From assembly GCA_964353115.1 (NCBI GenBank), contig CAYGUI010000016.1, positions 1-27,402 of the forward strand: 27,402 nt of DNA, read 5' to 3'. The first letter of the stretch is position 1, and each line of letters begins with the position of its first letter. Below the pieces are notes generated by a model that did no database searches, had not been told where the DNA came from, and saw only the letters and a list, made by a program, of their open reading frames with translations. Below are positions 6,942 to 14,605 of the stretch, one piece after another. The stretch is from CAYGUI01 sp964353115 (lineage in GTDB: Bacteria; Pseudomonadota; Gammaproteobacteria; JAGOUU01). A program made the translations under genes and the position numbers.

Positions 6942-8048
6942 TTACTTACCTCTACCTAATAAATTATTTAATATATTCTTTGCCGTATCTAAAAATAATG
7001 AGTTACCTGTAGATCGGACTTCTTTATTTAGCGTCGCAAATAATGACGCTTCTGTAGTATTAGATAATAATTTTTCTCGTACATCTGCATCTAATACTAA
7101 CCATTCTCTAAGTGCTACTCTCTTACCAGTTACTGTTGGCACTAAAGTTTGCCAAACTATTGCACGAGTTAGCGTTAATAAATCTACCATTCGAGCATAA
7201 CGCTCTTCTTGTGGAAACGCTGCTACCATACGTCTCATAGTATCTGCCACGCCATTACTATGTACTGTTGTATAAACCGCATGACCAGTTAAAGCTGCAT
7301 CAACTACTGCACCAATAGTTTCAGCATCTCGTGCCTCACCAACCAAAATATATTTTGGTTTACGACGCATTGCATTTCGCACTGCGGTTGGAAAATCTTT
7401 TAAATGCAACGGCACTTCTGACTGACTAATTGATGAATGTGGCGATTGCACGTTATCGTATACAAATTCAATCGGCGCTTCGTATGACAAAATTTTGCCA
7501 TGACGAGTTTCTAGTATTTCACGCATTATCGAAGCTAATAAAGTACTCTTACCAGAGCCTGTCGCTCCTGCTACTATCACTATGCCTTGAAATGGAATCA
7601 GCGAATTTTCCAATCTTTCTGGCAACTCCATATCAGCCAATTTTGGCGGATCAAGTGGAATTGAGCGCAGAGTAATTTGAATACCCTCTATTCCATCTAC
7701 CGTACAACCAGTAGCATTAACACGAAATCTAAATCTTATGCCGCGCGCTGGGCGTACTTCATAATTGGTATCAACATCTTTACCGCTTAATATTTGCGCA
7801 GTACCATTAGCACCGTACATGCCGTTTAATAACTCACCCACTTCGGAGTTGGTCAATTCACGACTGGTAACACGATAAAGATTACCGTAAACTTCGGCCA
7901 TTATTTTATCGTTAGTTTGAATAGTGATATCTGAGGCATTTAGGTCCACAAAATAGGCAAGCAGCTTATCAAGCTCGGCAAGAGTCAATCTTGACGGCTC
8001 GTTAGGATAAATGTACTTTTCGGACCCTGTTTCTATTGTTTTAGCCAT
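6942..8048 (-). CDS. dotB: Dot/Icm secretion ATPase DotB
   Basis: A cytoplasmic PilT/VirB11-like hexameric ATPase that powers the type IVB system and docks to DotO. The 368 residues (Legionella DotB is 377) show Walker A GATGSGKST (161-169), an ILSYEAPIEF segment equivalent to the Asp box, Walker B-like YILVGEARD (233-241), and the His box GHAVYTTVHS (255-264). An N-terminal PAS-like domain (about 20-130) precedes the RecA core. The R64 counterpart is TraJ. A good promoter (8129-8157) lies upstream, so dotB with the 118-aa gene, icmT, dotI and tsaE can probably be transcribed separately from dotDC. Confidence 0.96.
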   Translation of the reverse strand: MAKTIETGSEKYIYPNEPSRLTLAELDKLLAYFVDLNASDITIQTNDKIMAEVYGNLYRVTSRELTNSEVGELLNGMYGANGTAQILSGKDVDTNYEVRPARGIRFRFRVNATGCTVDGIEGIQITLRSIPLDPPKLADMELPERLENSLIPFQGIVIVAGATGSGKSTLLASIMREILETRHGKILSYEAPIEFVYDNVQSPHSSISQSEVPLHLKDFPTAVRNAMRRKPKYILVGEARDAETIGAVVDAALTGHAVYTTVHSNGVADTMRRMVAAFPQEERYARMVDLLTLTRAIVWQTLVPTVTGKRVALREWLVLDADVREKLLSNTTEASLFATLNKEVRSTGNSLFLDTAKNILNNLLGRGK

Positions 8049-8103
8049 ATTTCATAACCACTAAGTCACTGATTTAACGATAAAAATTTATCTTAAAATC
8101 TTT

Positions 8104-8120
8104 AACTTAAAATTTAAGTT
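8104..8120. promoter_or_regulatory. 17-bp perfect palindrome upstream of dotB
   Basis: AACTTAAAATTTAAGTT is a perfect 8+1+8 inverted repeat. It starts just downstream of the predicted -10 element of the dotB promoter, where the transcript would begin. That is a usual place for a repressor operator. It could alternatively fold in the mRNA leader. No T-run suggesting a terminator follows on the minus strand. Confidence 0.45.
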
Positions 8121-8128
8121 ATATAGCT

Positions 8129-8157
8129 ATTTTAGCATTTTTTTACTAATTTTTCAA
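8129..8157 (-). promoter_or_regulatory. Predicted sigma-70 promoter for dotB
   Basis: Read on the minus strand: TTGAAA at 8157-8152, a spacer of 17 bp, and TAAAAT at 8134-8129. Both hexamers match the sigma-70 consensus at five of six positions with ideal spacing. It lies about 80 bp upstream of the dotB start, in the 117-bp gap after the unknown 192-aa gene. Confidence 0.6.
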
Positions 8158-8165
8158 GTAGTTAA

Positions 8166-8744
8166 CTATTCTGAAAAATAGAGTTTAATTTCATTTGCTT
8201 TACAACCAGTAGGGACTTTTTTGCTTACTTGGAAAAACTCTGTTTTTGGATTACAACGATTTTTAGTATCTCGATCTTTAATCGTCTTTTTAAGAAATGC
8301 CTGAGCTAAAATTAAATCAACTTTTTTATTATTTAAAAGAGTTTTCATTTCCGTATAATTATCAAAATTAGCTTTATTTTCCTCTAGAAAAACAGATATT
8401 TTTTCGTAAAAATTCCCTATTTTAGCAGTAGTTGATATTGGAGAATGATACGTTCTATAAGAATTACCATATGCATCTGTATAACAACCTTCTTGCAGCG
8501 TCACATTTGAACAATTTTTATTACCCTGGAAATCACCTGTAGTAATAGTTAAATACTTATATTCTTCGTTATAAAGCTCATTTATTTTTTCCATTGAAAA
8601 ACATTTTTCATCACTTAATAAACATGAATAATCCTTTAATACCCTATAATTGTTAATATTTGTAATTGTCGCCTGCAAAGCAAACACATAACTAGCTGAA
8701 ATAAAAGAATATAACAAAATTATTAACTTTAGATTTTTTTTCAT
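8166..8744 (-). CDS. Exported cysteine-containing protein between dotC and dotB, unknown function
   Basis: A 192-residue protein with a clear signal peptide (MKKNLKLIILLYSFISASYVFA, cleavage after about residue 22) and six cysteines in the mature part (two in the first 30 residues, two around 80-90, two near the C-terminus). This pattern suggests three disulfides and a periplasmic or extracellular location. A charged helix-like stretch (about 110-155) separates the last two cysteines. A Shine-Dalgarno-like AGGTG precedes the ATG. It is 53 bp from dotC on the same strand. Legionella and R64 have no gene at this position that I recall. I do not recognise the family. Confidence 0.75.
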   Translation of the reverse strand: MKKNLKLIILLYSFISASYVFALQATITNINNYRVLKDYSCLLSDEKCFSMEKINELYNEEYKYLTITTGDFQGNKNCSNVTLQEGCYTDAYGNSYRTYHSPISTTAKIGNFYEKISVFLEENKANFDNYTEMKTLLNNKKVDLILAQAFLKKTIKDRDTKNRCNPKTEFFQVSKKVPTGCKANEIKLYFSE

Positions 8745-8796
8745 AAAGCACCTATGCCTAATTAAAAATACAATTATCTAAAGTATAGTAAATAAT

Positions 8797-9612
8797 TTAG
8801 CCACTAATACCAGATTTCCAATCTTCTCCTTTTGGATCTAGAGAAGGTAATGCCGTAATGGTCAACATGCGGTCATTAACAGCCAAATTTTCACCATTGC
8901 CAGTAATACCCAAATCGCGCTTAGCGACCACTGGCTCACTGACCATGTTTTTAGCTAATAATGTTTTATAAAGAACCATTCCTTGATAATCACGCTTTAA
9001 ACGTCCCATATTCTCAGCGAAAATACTATCGGCTTGTTCATATCCTTGCTTCCAACCTGACTTGACGGATTGTTGCCAAATTCTCTCTTCTTCTGAGTTT
9101 TTAGGCAATAAACCATTAGCAGGAGCTTCTGGCGTGGAATAATTTAAATATAAATAATCACGCCAATTAGGCGGATTAGTAACGAATTTGGCTTGACTGA
9201 TAATTTTATAAGTTTGATCTGACAACCTTAAGGTATTATCACTTGTTTGCGCTAAATTATTACGCGATTCGATTAAAACTGGAGGTAAAACATTTTGATC
9301 CATAACTAGCCTTCTGAAATCAAAAATCTTATCGTATTGCTCAGCATGCTTACCGGTACTTTCATTTATTTCAATGCTTCTAGTGTATAAGCCTGATTGA
9401 GCACCTAATGATAATGCTGTATCGCGCAAAATATCTGCTCTAATCCCAGAAGTATCGCTTTTTAACGCCCCATGCTTTATTTGATGTAATTGCTCTAAAT
9501 CATCAAGATTTGAAAAATCTACTTGCGGCGCTTTATAATGACGCTGTTGATAAGATGGACTGCAAGAGTTTAATAGTAAAATAAGTGACAGTAAAAAAGA
9601 TATTCTAGACAT
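8797..9612 (-). CDS. dotC: Dot/Icm outer-membrane lipoprotein DotC
   Basis: A lipoprotein of the type IVB core complex that, with DotD, places DotH in the outer membrane. Starting at the ATG ending at 9612 gives 271 residues with signal peptide MSRISFLLSLILLL and lipobox LNSC (lipidated Cys17). Family-typical segments are ALSLGAQSGL, FDFRRLVMD, VLPPVLIES, NPPNWRDYLYL and WQQSVKSGWKQGYEQAD. A longer frame to 9642 exists but begins with TTG and overlaps dotD, so I prefer the internal ATG, which leaves 10 bp after the dotD stop. It corresponds to R64 TraI. Confidence 0.93.
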   Translation of the reverse strand: MSRISFLLSLILLLNSCSPSYQQRHYKAPQVDFSNLDDLEQLHQIKHGALKSDTSGIRADILRDTALSLGAQSGLYTRSIEINESTGKHAEQYDKIFDFRRLVMDQNVLPPVLIESRNNLAQTSDNTLRLSDQTYKIISQAKFVTNPPNWRDYLYLNYSTPEAPANGLLPKNSEEERIWQQSVKSGWKQGYEQADSIFAENMGRLKRDYQGMVLYKTLLAKNMVSEPVVAKRDLGITGNGENLAVNDRMLTITALPSLDPKGEDWKSGISG

Positions 9613-9622
9613 TTTTAACCAT

Positions 9623-10132
9623 TTATTTATATGCCAATTCAATTAACCTTTCTTTTGCATAAAGATTAACAGCTGCTTTTTCATTTGCCTGCAATGCAGC
9701 ATCTTCAAAAATTTTGCCAAGCATTACATTATTTTGTGAAACTGAAACAATCACAGGAATCGCAGGCTCTTGCCCGATCATTGAAAAACGATAACCACTT
9801 AACGACGCAACTTCTTTTAATAGTTGATCAACTGGACCAGCCCAATCAACACTAGCCAATTGTCCTAAACCGTATTTTTCACCGTGAAATTCTCGTGTAT
9901 CAACAATTTGTGGATTTGCTTGAGTTTCTAATTTATCTAAATTATATAAAGATTTTGCAACTGACGCTGCAGCTTCTGTTGCAACATTAGCTTCGGTACG
10001 ATCAGCTATTTCACGCTGTACTGATAGAGAATAATTAATGTCTTTGCGCTTAGTACTAGAACAAGAAGTTAATTCACTTGCAAAAAAAATTAATGTTATT
10101 GCAAAAAAAACCGCGCGTACAGATTTAGACAT
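9623..10132 (-). CDS. dotD: Dot/Icm outer-membrane lipoprotein DotD
   Basis: A 169-residue lipoprotein (Legionella DotD is about 163) with lipobox LTSC, lipidated Cys24. A helical region with Ala/Glu-rich sequence is followed by a secretin N-domain-like fold (about 88-168): SVDWAGPVDQLLKEVASLSG, YRFSMIGQEPAIPVIVSV and a final VNLYAKERLIELAYK. In Legionella, DotD binds DotC and helps DotH reach the outer membrane. It corresponds to R64 TraH. It is the first gene of the minus-strand operon, transcribed away from icmS. Confidence 0.92.
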   Translation of the reverse strand: MSKSVRAVFFAITLIFFASELTSCSSTKRKDINYSLSVQREIADRTEANVATEAAASVAKSLYNLDKLETQANPQIVDTREFHGEKYGLGQLASVDWAGPVDQLLKEVASLSGYRFSMIGQEPAIPVIVSVSQNNVMLGKIFEDAALQANEKAAVNLYAKERLIELAYK

Positions 10133-10213
10133 AATATTTTAAACCCCCATCCAATAGGTTAATAAGCTAAAATTAGTATATAATTAAAGAAGTAAATCAA
10201 ATGTAATTATAGC
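10133..10213. promoter_or_regulatory. Divergent intergenic region dotD / icmS
   Basis: This 81-bp AT-rich gap must hold the promoters of both dot/icm operons. On the plus strand a perfect TATAAT at 10179-10184 could be the icmS -10, but the -35 position (about aggtta) is poor. On the minus strand TATACT overlaps the same site, with a TTGATT only 14 bp upstream. The two promoters may therefore overlap and compete. No strong Shine-Dalgarno sequence precedes icmS. Confidence 0.35.
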
Positions 10214-10552
10214 ATGAATTTCACAAAATACTTTGTAGAAATAGCTAAGGGTCTTAGAGTTAATTTTACTTTTAACGGTAAAGATCTTACGCACGAGCAG
10301 GTTTTTCATAGCCAAGGACTTTTGCCTGGGTTATTTAAACGTGCCGATCAATTGTCAAACTTTTGTTTAGGTAAAGGTCTTGGTGTTAAGTTTGAAGATA
10401 ACAAAAGCGCATCTCTTGGCATAACCTTTACTGTTGATGATACAGTTTCTAATGCTTTTCGCGTGTTATGCGTAACTGAAATGATTTGTGAGATGATCGA
10501 AGCATCTCCCGATCCAAAACGCATTCCACTTGATAGTTTACAATATGACTAA
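10214..10552 (+). CDS. icmS: Dot/Icm type IV adaptor IcmS
   Basis: A small acidic cytoplasmic adaptor that pairs with IcmW and presents a subset of effectors to DotL. The 112 residues (Legionella IcmS is 114) match well: GLLPGLFKRADQLSNFCLGKG closely parallels the Legionella segment, followed by a SLGITFTVDD strand, VLRVLC-like FRVLCVTEMI, and the terminal PLDSLQYD. It is the first gene of the icmS-dotM-dotL operon and is 25 bp upstream of dotM. In Legionella, icmS is preceded by icmT and followed by icmR and icmQ, none of which is at this site. Confidence 0.94.
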   Translation: MNFTKYFVEIAKGLRVNFTFNGKDLTHEQVFHSQGLLPGLFKRADQLSNFCLGKGLGVKFEDNKSASLGITFTVDDTVSNAFRVLCVTEMICEMIEASPDPKRIPLDSLQYD

Positions 10553-10577
10553 TAAATAATTTCGCAGGAAATATTAT

Positions 10578-11726
10578 ATGGCTCAACAACAGCAGCAGCA
10601 GCAACAAGGAGAACAAACTGGATCAGGCTCTGGAGCAGATTTTTTTTGGGCCGTTGCCGTAATTGCTGTACTTTGTATTATATTGTGGGTTGCTCGCGCT
10701 AAATATTTACCATATGTCGCAAGCTTTAAAATGTTTGAGCTTGATTTAGTCAGTAAATTTACACCTGTTAGCGATGCTACGCGTGCTAGTGTTAGTTTTT
10801 TACAAAACAATCCCGATAAAGTATCTTTAACACAATTAAATTCTATTTTAACTGTAGTAAATAATTATTTTAAATATCCACAAGCCATGCTGTTATTTTT
10901 AATGGCAATATTTTTGTATCTTAATAGTGTTGGCTCTAAGTTTAAAACAACATACACGATGGCTAAGCTATTAGAAGATGAAAAAAATGTATGGCCACAA
11001 ATAATTCCACAATCAAAAGAAAGTATTATTGATATAGATATCAACAAAGGCCCATGGGCAAGCTCATTGACTCCAATGTTATTTGCTCAAAGGCATAATA
11101 TAATTCAAGCTGAAAAGAAAAATGTAAAAAGTGTTTTAGAAAACCAAAATCAATTAATCGCTACAATTAATGAAACAAAAACACAGCAAGTTTTTGCTGA
11201 GCAACTCGGGCCATTATGGCAAGGACCTGATCGCATGACAATGCAGCACAAAGCATTATTTGCGGTGTTTGCAGCGCGTATTAATGGTGACCGTGATGCT
11301 GCACAAAATATTTTAGATAAAATTAACTTATCTCTTAGAACAGAAGAAAAACCTGTATTTGAATCTTTTCGTGAGACTTTTGATAAATATAAACAGTCAA
11401 AAAAAGTACAAAAAATTTATAAGAAACATGCTTATGTTTCAACAGTAATGTCATCCATGCTTGAAGAAGCGCGTAATGATGGCGTTTTAGCCTGTGCTGA
11501 TTTTTTATGGCTTAAATTATATGACCGACAACTGTGGTACACCTTAAGTAATGTCGGTCGCAAAGCGTGCTTTCCAGAAACGGCTGGAGTATTTGGTCAT
11601 TGGAATGTTGAAAAACGCATTGGTCGCCCATTAATTTCCCCAATGGTGGAAGATGCAGTTCGTGCATTGAAAGAAGCCATGCAAGAAATTATTTATGATC
11701 CTGAAAATAACCCGTATAAAACTTAG
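10578..11726 (+). CDS. dotM: Dot/Icm coupling-complex protein DotM/IcmP
   Basis: An inner-membrane partner of the DotL coupling ATPase. In Legionella, its cytoplasmic domain recognises acidic Glu-rich effector signals. The 382 residues (Legionella 376) begin with a poly-Gln stretch as in Legionella DotM. Two membrane helices follow (about 22-41 and 91-109), and then a large cytoplasmic domain with DINKGPWASSLTPM, FAEQLGPLWQG, KHAYVSTVMSSMLEEAR, DFLWLKLYDRQLWYTLSNVG and FGHWNVEKRIGRPLI. A Shine-Dalgarno CAGGA lies 9 bp upstream of the ATG. It is the R64 TrbA counterpart. The stop is 5 bp before dotL, so the two are probably translated together. Confidence 0.96.
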   Translation: MAQQQQQQQQGEQTGSGSGADFFWAVAVIAVLCIILWVARAKYLPYVASFKMFELDLVSKFTPVSDATRASVSFLQNNPDKVSLTQLNSILTVVNNYFKYPQAMLLFLMAIFLYLNSVGSKFKTTYTMAKLLEDEKNVWPQIIPQSKESIIDIDINKGPWASSLTPMLFAQRHNIIQAEKKNVKSVLENQNQLIATINETKTQQVFAEQLGPLWQGPDRMTMQHKALFAVFAARINGDRDAAQNILDKINLSLRTEEKPVFESFRETFDKYKQSKKVQKIYKKHAYVSTVMSSMLEEARNDGVLACADFLWLKLYDRQLWYTLSNVGRKACFPETAGVFGHWNVEKRIGRPLISPMVEDAVRALKEAMQEIIYDPENNPYKT

Positions 11727-11731
11727 AAACT

Positions 11732-14314
11732 ATGGCTAGAAACATCCGCGGTATTGAAGAGCGTCACGAGCAGAAACAGCAACAGCTTATTCGTGATACC
11801 CGTACCACAGAGCAAAAAATAACTGATTTTGTAAAAGACACCTCATATGCATCGATGTGCATTGCATTGTTGGGTATTACATCAATTATGTTTCCGTCGG
11901 CCTGCGAATTATATTTTATTATTTCTATAATATTATTTTTAATAAACTATTTTCAGCGTGGCACTTTGCCATTTAAGCTACCAATGCATTCTGATCGCCT
12001 TGATTACAATGATATAAAACCTGGGACTAACCAACCAAATAAAGCACGCGGAATTACTTTCTTTGGTAATGATATTCGTACTAATGACGAACTGTGGTTT
12101 AGTAACGAAGATATGCGTACTCACGTTTTAATCTTTGGTTCAACTGGTAGTGGTAAAACAGAAGCTCTTATTTCTTTAGCATATAACGCCCTGCTACAAG
12201 GTAGTGGTTTTATTTATGTCGATGGTAAAGGTGATAACTCGTTATTTTCTAAAATATATTCGATATCACGTTACATGGGTCGAGAAGATGATTTATTACT
12301 ATTAAACTTTATGACTGGTGCCCGTGATGTTTTGGGACCGCAGCGCACACGTTTATCTAACACAATGAACCCTTTTGCTAGTGGTTCATCAAGTATGTTA
12401 TCGCAGTTAGTGGTAAGTTTAATGGACGATAGTTCTTCCAATTCTGATGGCGATATGTGGAAAGGTCGCGCAATTGGTTTCGTTGAAGCGCTAATGCGAA
12501 TATTAACTTATATGCGCGACGAAGGTCATATTTTACTTGATGCCGGAACTATTCGTGATTACTTTGTATTAACAAAATTAGAAAGCATAGTTTTAGATAA
12601 AAAATTTCCAATTGAGCAGCGTTTTGTTGACCTTAAAGATGCGCCAAAGACAGTTACTGATCCGATTTATAACTACATGATTAACTTGCCAGGATTTAAC
12701 CCGGCAAATAAAGGTAAACAAGCTGGTGAGGTTTTTGAGCAGCACGGTTTTATTACAATGCAGTTAGTGCGCGCTTTTTCATCTCTTGCAGATACTTACG
12801 GTCATATCGTAAAAACAAACTTGGCTGAAATAGATTTTAAAGATGTGGTATTAAATCGTCGTATCTTAGTGGCATTATTGCCAGCTCTTGAAAAATCTCC
12901 ATCTGAGCTTGCAAACCTTGGAAAATTAATTGTTGCATCGTTAAAAGCAATGATGGCATCTGGTCTTGGTGAAGAAGTTGAAGGAACTTATCGTGAAGTT
13001 ATTGAGAAGAAACCAACAACCTCTCCTACTCCATATTTATGTATTCTTGATGAGTACGGCTATTATGCCGTAGAAGGTTTTGCCGTTGTTCCTGCACAGG
13101 CACGTTCACTTGGTTTCTCAGCAATTTTTGCAGGACAAGATTTACCAGCATTTCAAAAAGCATCAAAAGAAGAAGCTGCATCGATTGGTGCGAATACGAA
13201 TATTAAAATTTGTATGAAGCTGGAAGATCCAACTGAGACATTAGAATTTTTTGTAAAAACTGCTGGTGAAGCATATGTTACAGCAACTTCTGGGTTTCAA
13301 ACTAAGAATGCAACATTTACTAATAACTATCTTGACAGCCAGCAAGCAAATATTGAAAAACGTAATCGTATCGAATTATTAGATTTAAAAGATCAGGGGC
13401 TTGGCGAAGGACATATATTCTTTAAATCAAGAATTATCCGCATGAAATCTTTTTATGCTAATCCAAAACCAGCACAGCACATGCGTTTAAATCAAATGCT
13501 AAAAGTTGAAACGCCAAATGATGATATGCTGGCGCAAGTTGTAGAGCGTATTGCAAAATTTACTAAGCTTTTTGATGATCCGCATAAAGTTAGCGGTCAA
13601 CACTTTAGTAATGATGAAGATTTACAGTTTATTTTAGATAATTATCGCAATGACGAAAATGCTGTTGAACTTGTTGACAGATTTAATGCAAAACAAACTG
13701 TTGCATCACTTGGTGAGGAGCAAATAGAGCCAGAATGGTTGCCACAGGGTATGAACGTTTTCTTCACGCAAAATGCTAATACTCCAGAGCCGTTTGATTC
13801 ACATAAACCATTACTTGATAAAGAATATACTTTCAAATCATTAATAAGAATTGAGCAATTACTTGGCACAACTAAAAAAGATGCGCAAAAAATTGCTAAA
13901 AAGTTATTATCGGATGTATCTGTATCTTCTCACTATCCACCATTTGACAGACCATCATCAGATGCTAATTCACTAGTCGAAGATGGTGAAAAATTAATAA
14001 AATCGGTGAAAGCTTTAGTTAATAAAGAAAAAGGAATTGAAATATCTTCTGATACAACTACTACTGGCGGTGATTCTGGAAGTACCGGAAGTTCTGGTAT
14101 GGGTGATTTTGATAGCAAAAAACTTGATGATTTGTTCAAAGATTTGGATAAAGATAAATTATCTAAGACTGATTTTCCTGATTTGCCAGATTTACCAGAA
14201 TGGCCAGATTTACCGGATCTTCCAAAAGATAAAGATCAGGATAATAATAAAGACAAAAAACAACCTCGTGATCCAAAAGATTTCAGTCTTGATGACTTGG
14301 ATGATTTGTTGTAA
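11732..14314 (+). CDS. dotL: Dot/Icm type IV coupling ATPase DotL/IcmO
   Basis: A membrane-anchored FtsK/TraD-like ATPase that receives effectors from adaptors. Two membrane helices (about 41-75) precede the motor domain, with Walker A GSTGSGKT at 136-143 and Walker B in YLCILDEYGYYA. The 860 residues exceed Legionella DotL (783) mainly at the C-terminus. Residues ~660-760 may match the adaptor-binding tail that in Legionella holds DotN and IcmS-IcmW. From about 775 the chain is low-complexity: a Ser/Gly/Thr linker, an acidic KLDDLFKDLDKDKL segment, five PDLP/PDL-type repeats, a charged Asp/Lys stretch, and the ending SLDDLDDLL. It is the last gene of the operon and corresponds to R64 TrbC. 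Confidence 0.96.
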   Translation: MARNIRGIEERHEQKQQQLIRDTRTTEQKITDFVKDTSYASMCIALLGITSIMFPSACELYFIISIILFLINYFQRGTLPFKLPMHSDRLDYNDIKPGTNQPNKARGITFFGNDIRTNDELWFSNEDMRTHVLIFGSTGSGKTEALISLAYNALLQGSGFIYVDGKGDNSLFSKIYSISRYMGREDDLLLLNFMTGARDVLGPQRTRLSNTMNPFASGSSSMLSQLVVSLMDDSSSNSDGDMWKGRAIGFVEALMRILTYMRDEGHILLDAGTIRDYFVLTKLESIVLDKKFPIEQRFVDLKDAPKTVTDPIYNYMINLPGFNPANKGKQAGEVFEQHGFITMQLVRAFSSLADTYGHIVKTNLAEIDFKDVVLNRRILVALLPALEKSPSELANLGKLIVASLKAMMASGLGEEVEGTYREVIEKKPTTSPTPYLCILDEYGYYAVEGFAVVPAQARSLGFSAIFAGQDLPAFQKASKEEAASIGANTNIKICMKLEDPTETLEFFVKTAGEAYVTATSGFQTKNATFTNNYLDSQQANIEKRNRIELLDLKDQGLGEGHIFFKSRIIRMKSFYANPKPAQHMRLNQMLKVETPNDDMLAQVVERIAKFTKLFDDPHKVSGQHFSNDEDLQFILDNYRNDENAVELVDRFNAKQTVASLGEEQIEPEWLPQGMNVFFTQNANTPEPFDSHKPLLDKEYTFKSLIRIEQLLGTTKKDAQKIAKKLLSDVSVSSHYPPFDRPSSDANSLVEDGEKLIKSVKALVNKEKGIEISSDTTTTGGDSGSTGSSGMGDFDSKKLDDLFKDLDKDKLSKTDFPDLPDLPEWPDLPDLPKDKDQDNNKDKKQPRDPKDFSLDDLDDLL

Positions 14315-14321
14315 AAAAACC

Positions 14322-14355
14322 CGTCATTGCTGCGCTACTGGCGTTTCCCGCGAAG
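14322..14355. repeat. 34-bp inverted repeat, left copy
   Basis: Starts cgtcattgctgcgctactgg and ends gcgtttcccgcgaag. Its exact reverse complement is at 17732-17765, beyond the other end of icmV-dotA. It begins 8 bp after the dotL stop codon. It belongs to a repeat block that also holds the palindrome at 14362. Confidence 0.85.
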
Positions 14356-14361
14356 CCCGTC

Positions 14362-14381
14362 ATTCCCGCGAAGGCGGGAAT
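14362..14381. repeat. 20-bp palindrome, attccc-N8-gggaat type
   Basis: attcccgcgaaggcgggaat is an inverted repeat of the same class as those at 4963 and 17685. It is followed at 14397-14411 by a small hairpin (gtcggc-ttc-gccgac). Confidence 0.8.
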
Positions 14382-14428
14382 CCAGAAAACCCCTCTGTCG
14401 GCTTCGCCGACCTCTCCCCTTTTTAATT

Positions 14429-14531
14429 AAAAACCCCCGACGCACTTCGTGCGTCTGCCCCCTTTAATAAGGGGGCGTTCTTATACCCCCTTTCGTAAAG
14501 GGGGTCGGCGCGTCAGCGCCGGGGGGTTTTT
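14429..14531 (+). repeat. 103-bp multi-hairpin repeat, copy 1
   Basis: A 10-bp outer stem (aaaaaccccc at 14429-14438 with gggggttttt at 14522-14531) encloses four hairpins in a row: gacgcac-ttc-gtgcgtc (14439-14455), ccccctt-taat-aaggggg (14458-14475), cccccttt-cgt-aaaggggg (14486-14504) and cggcgc-gtca-gcgccg (14506-14521). Copy 2 at 17578-17680 differs at one base. It sits between the convergent dotL and dotA, where the outer stem ending in T could help terminate transcription. Confidence 0.9.
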
Positions 14532-14556
14532 ACCAAACAGCTCCGGCGATGCAAAA

Positions 14557-14592
14557 AAAAACCCCCATCCGGTTTCCCTGATGGGGGTTTTT
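14557..14592. terminator. Bidirectional rho-independent terminator between dotL and dotA
   Basis: A 13-bp stem (aaaaacccccatc at 14557-14569 with gatgggggttttt at 14580-14592) has a 10-base loop. The A-run and T-run at the two ends allow termination in both directions. It ends the dotA transcript 14 bp after its stop codon and would also stop any read-through from dotL. Confidence 0.85.
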
Positions 14593-14605
14593 AGTTTGGG
14601 GTGGA

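Noticed and set aside
9612..9642. A longer dotC starting at 9642.
   Set aside because: That start is a TTG and overlaps dotD. The ATG ending at 9612 gives a normal lipoprotein signal peptide and a 10-bp gap.
14037..14426. An open frame overlapping the end of dotL and running into the repeat block.
   Set aside because: It lies in another frame of the dotL tail and continues through the palindromic repeats, giving a composition typical of non-coding repeat translation.
14429..14531. The four-arm fold resembles a tRNA cloverleaf or tmRNA-like gene.
   Set aside because: There is no acceptor CCA context, no T-loop consensus and no anticodon arm of proper length. The outer stem is a C-run/G-run with A and T tails.
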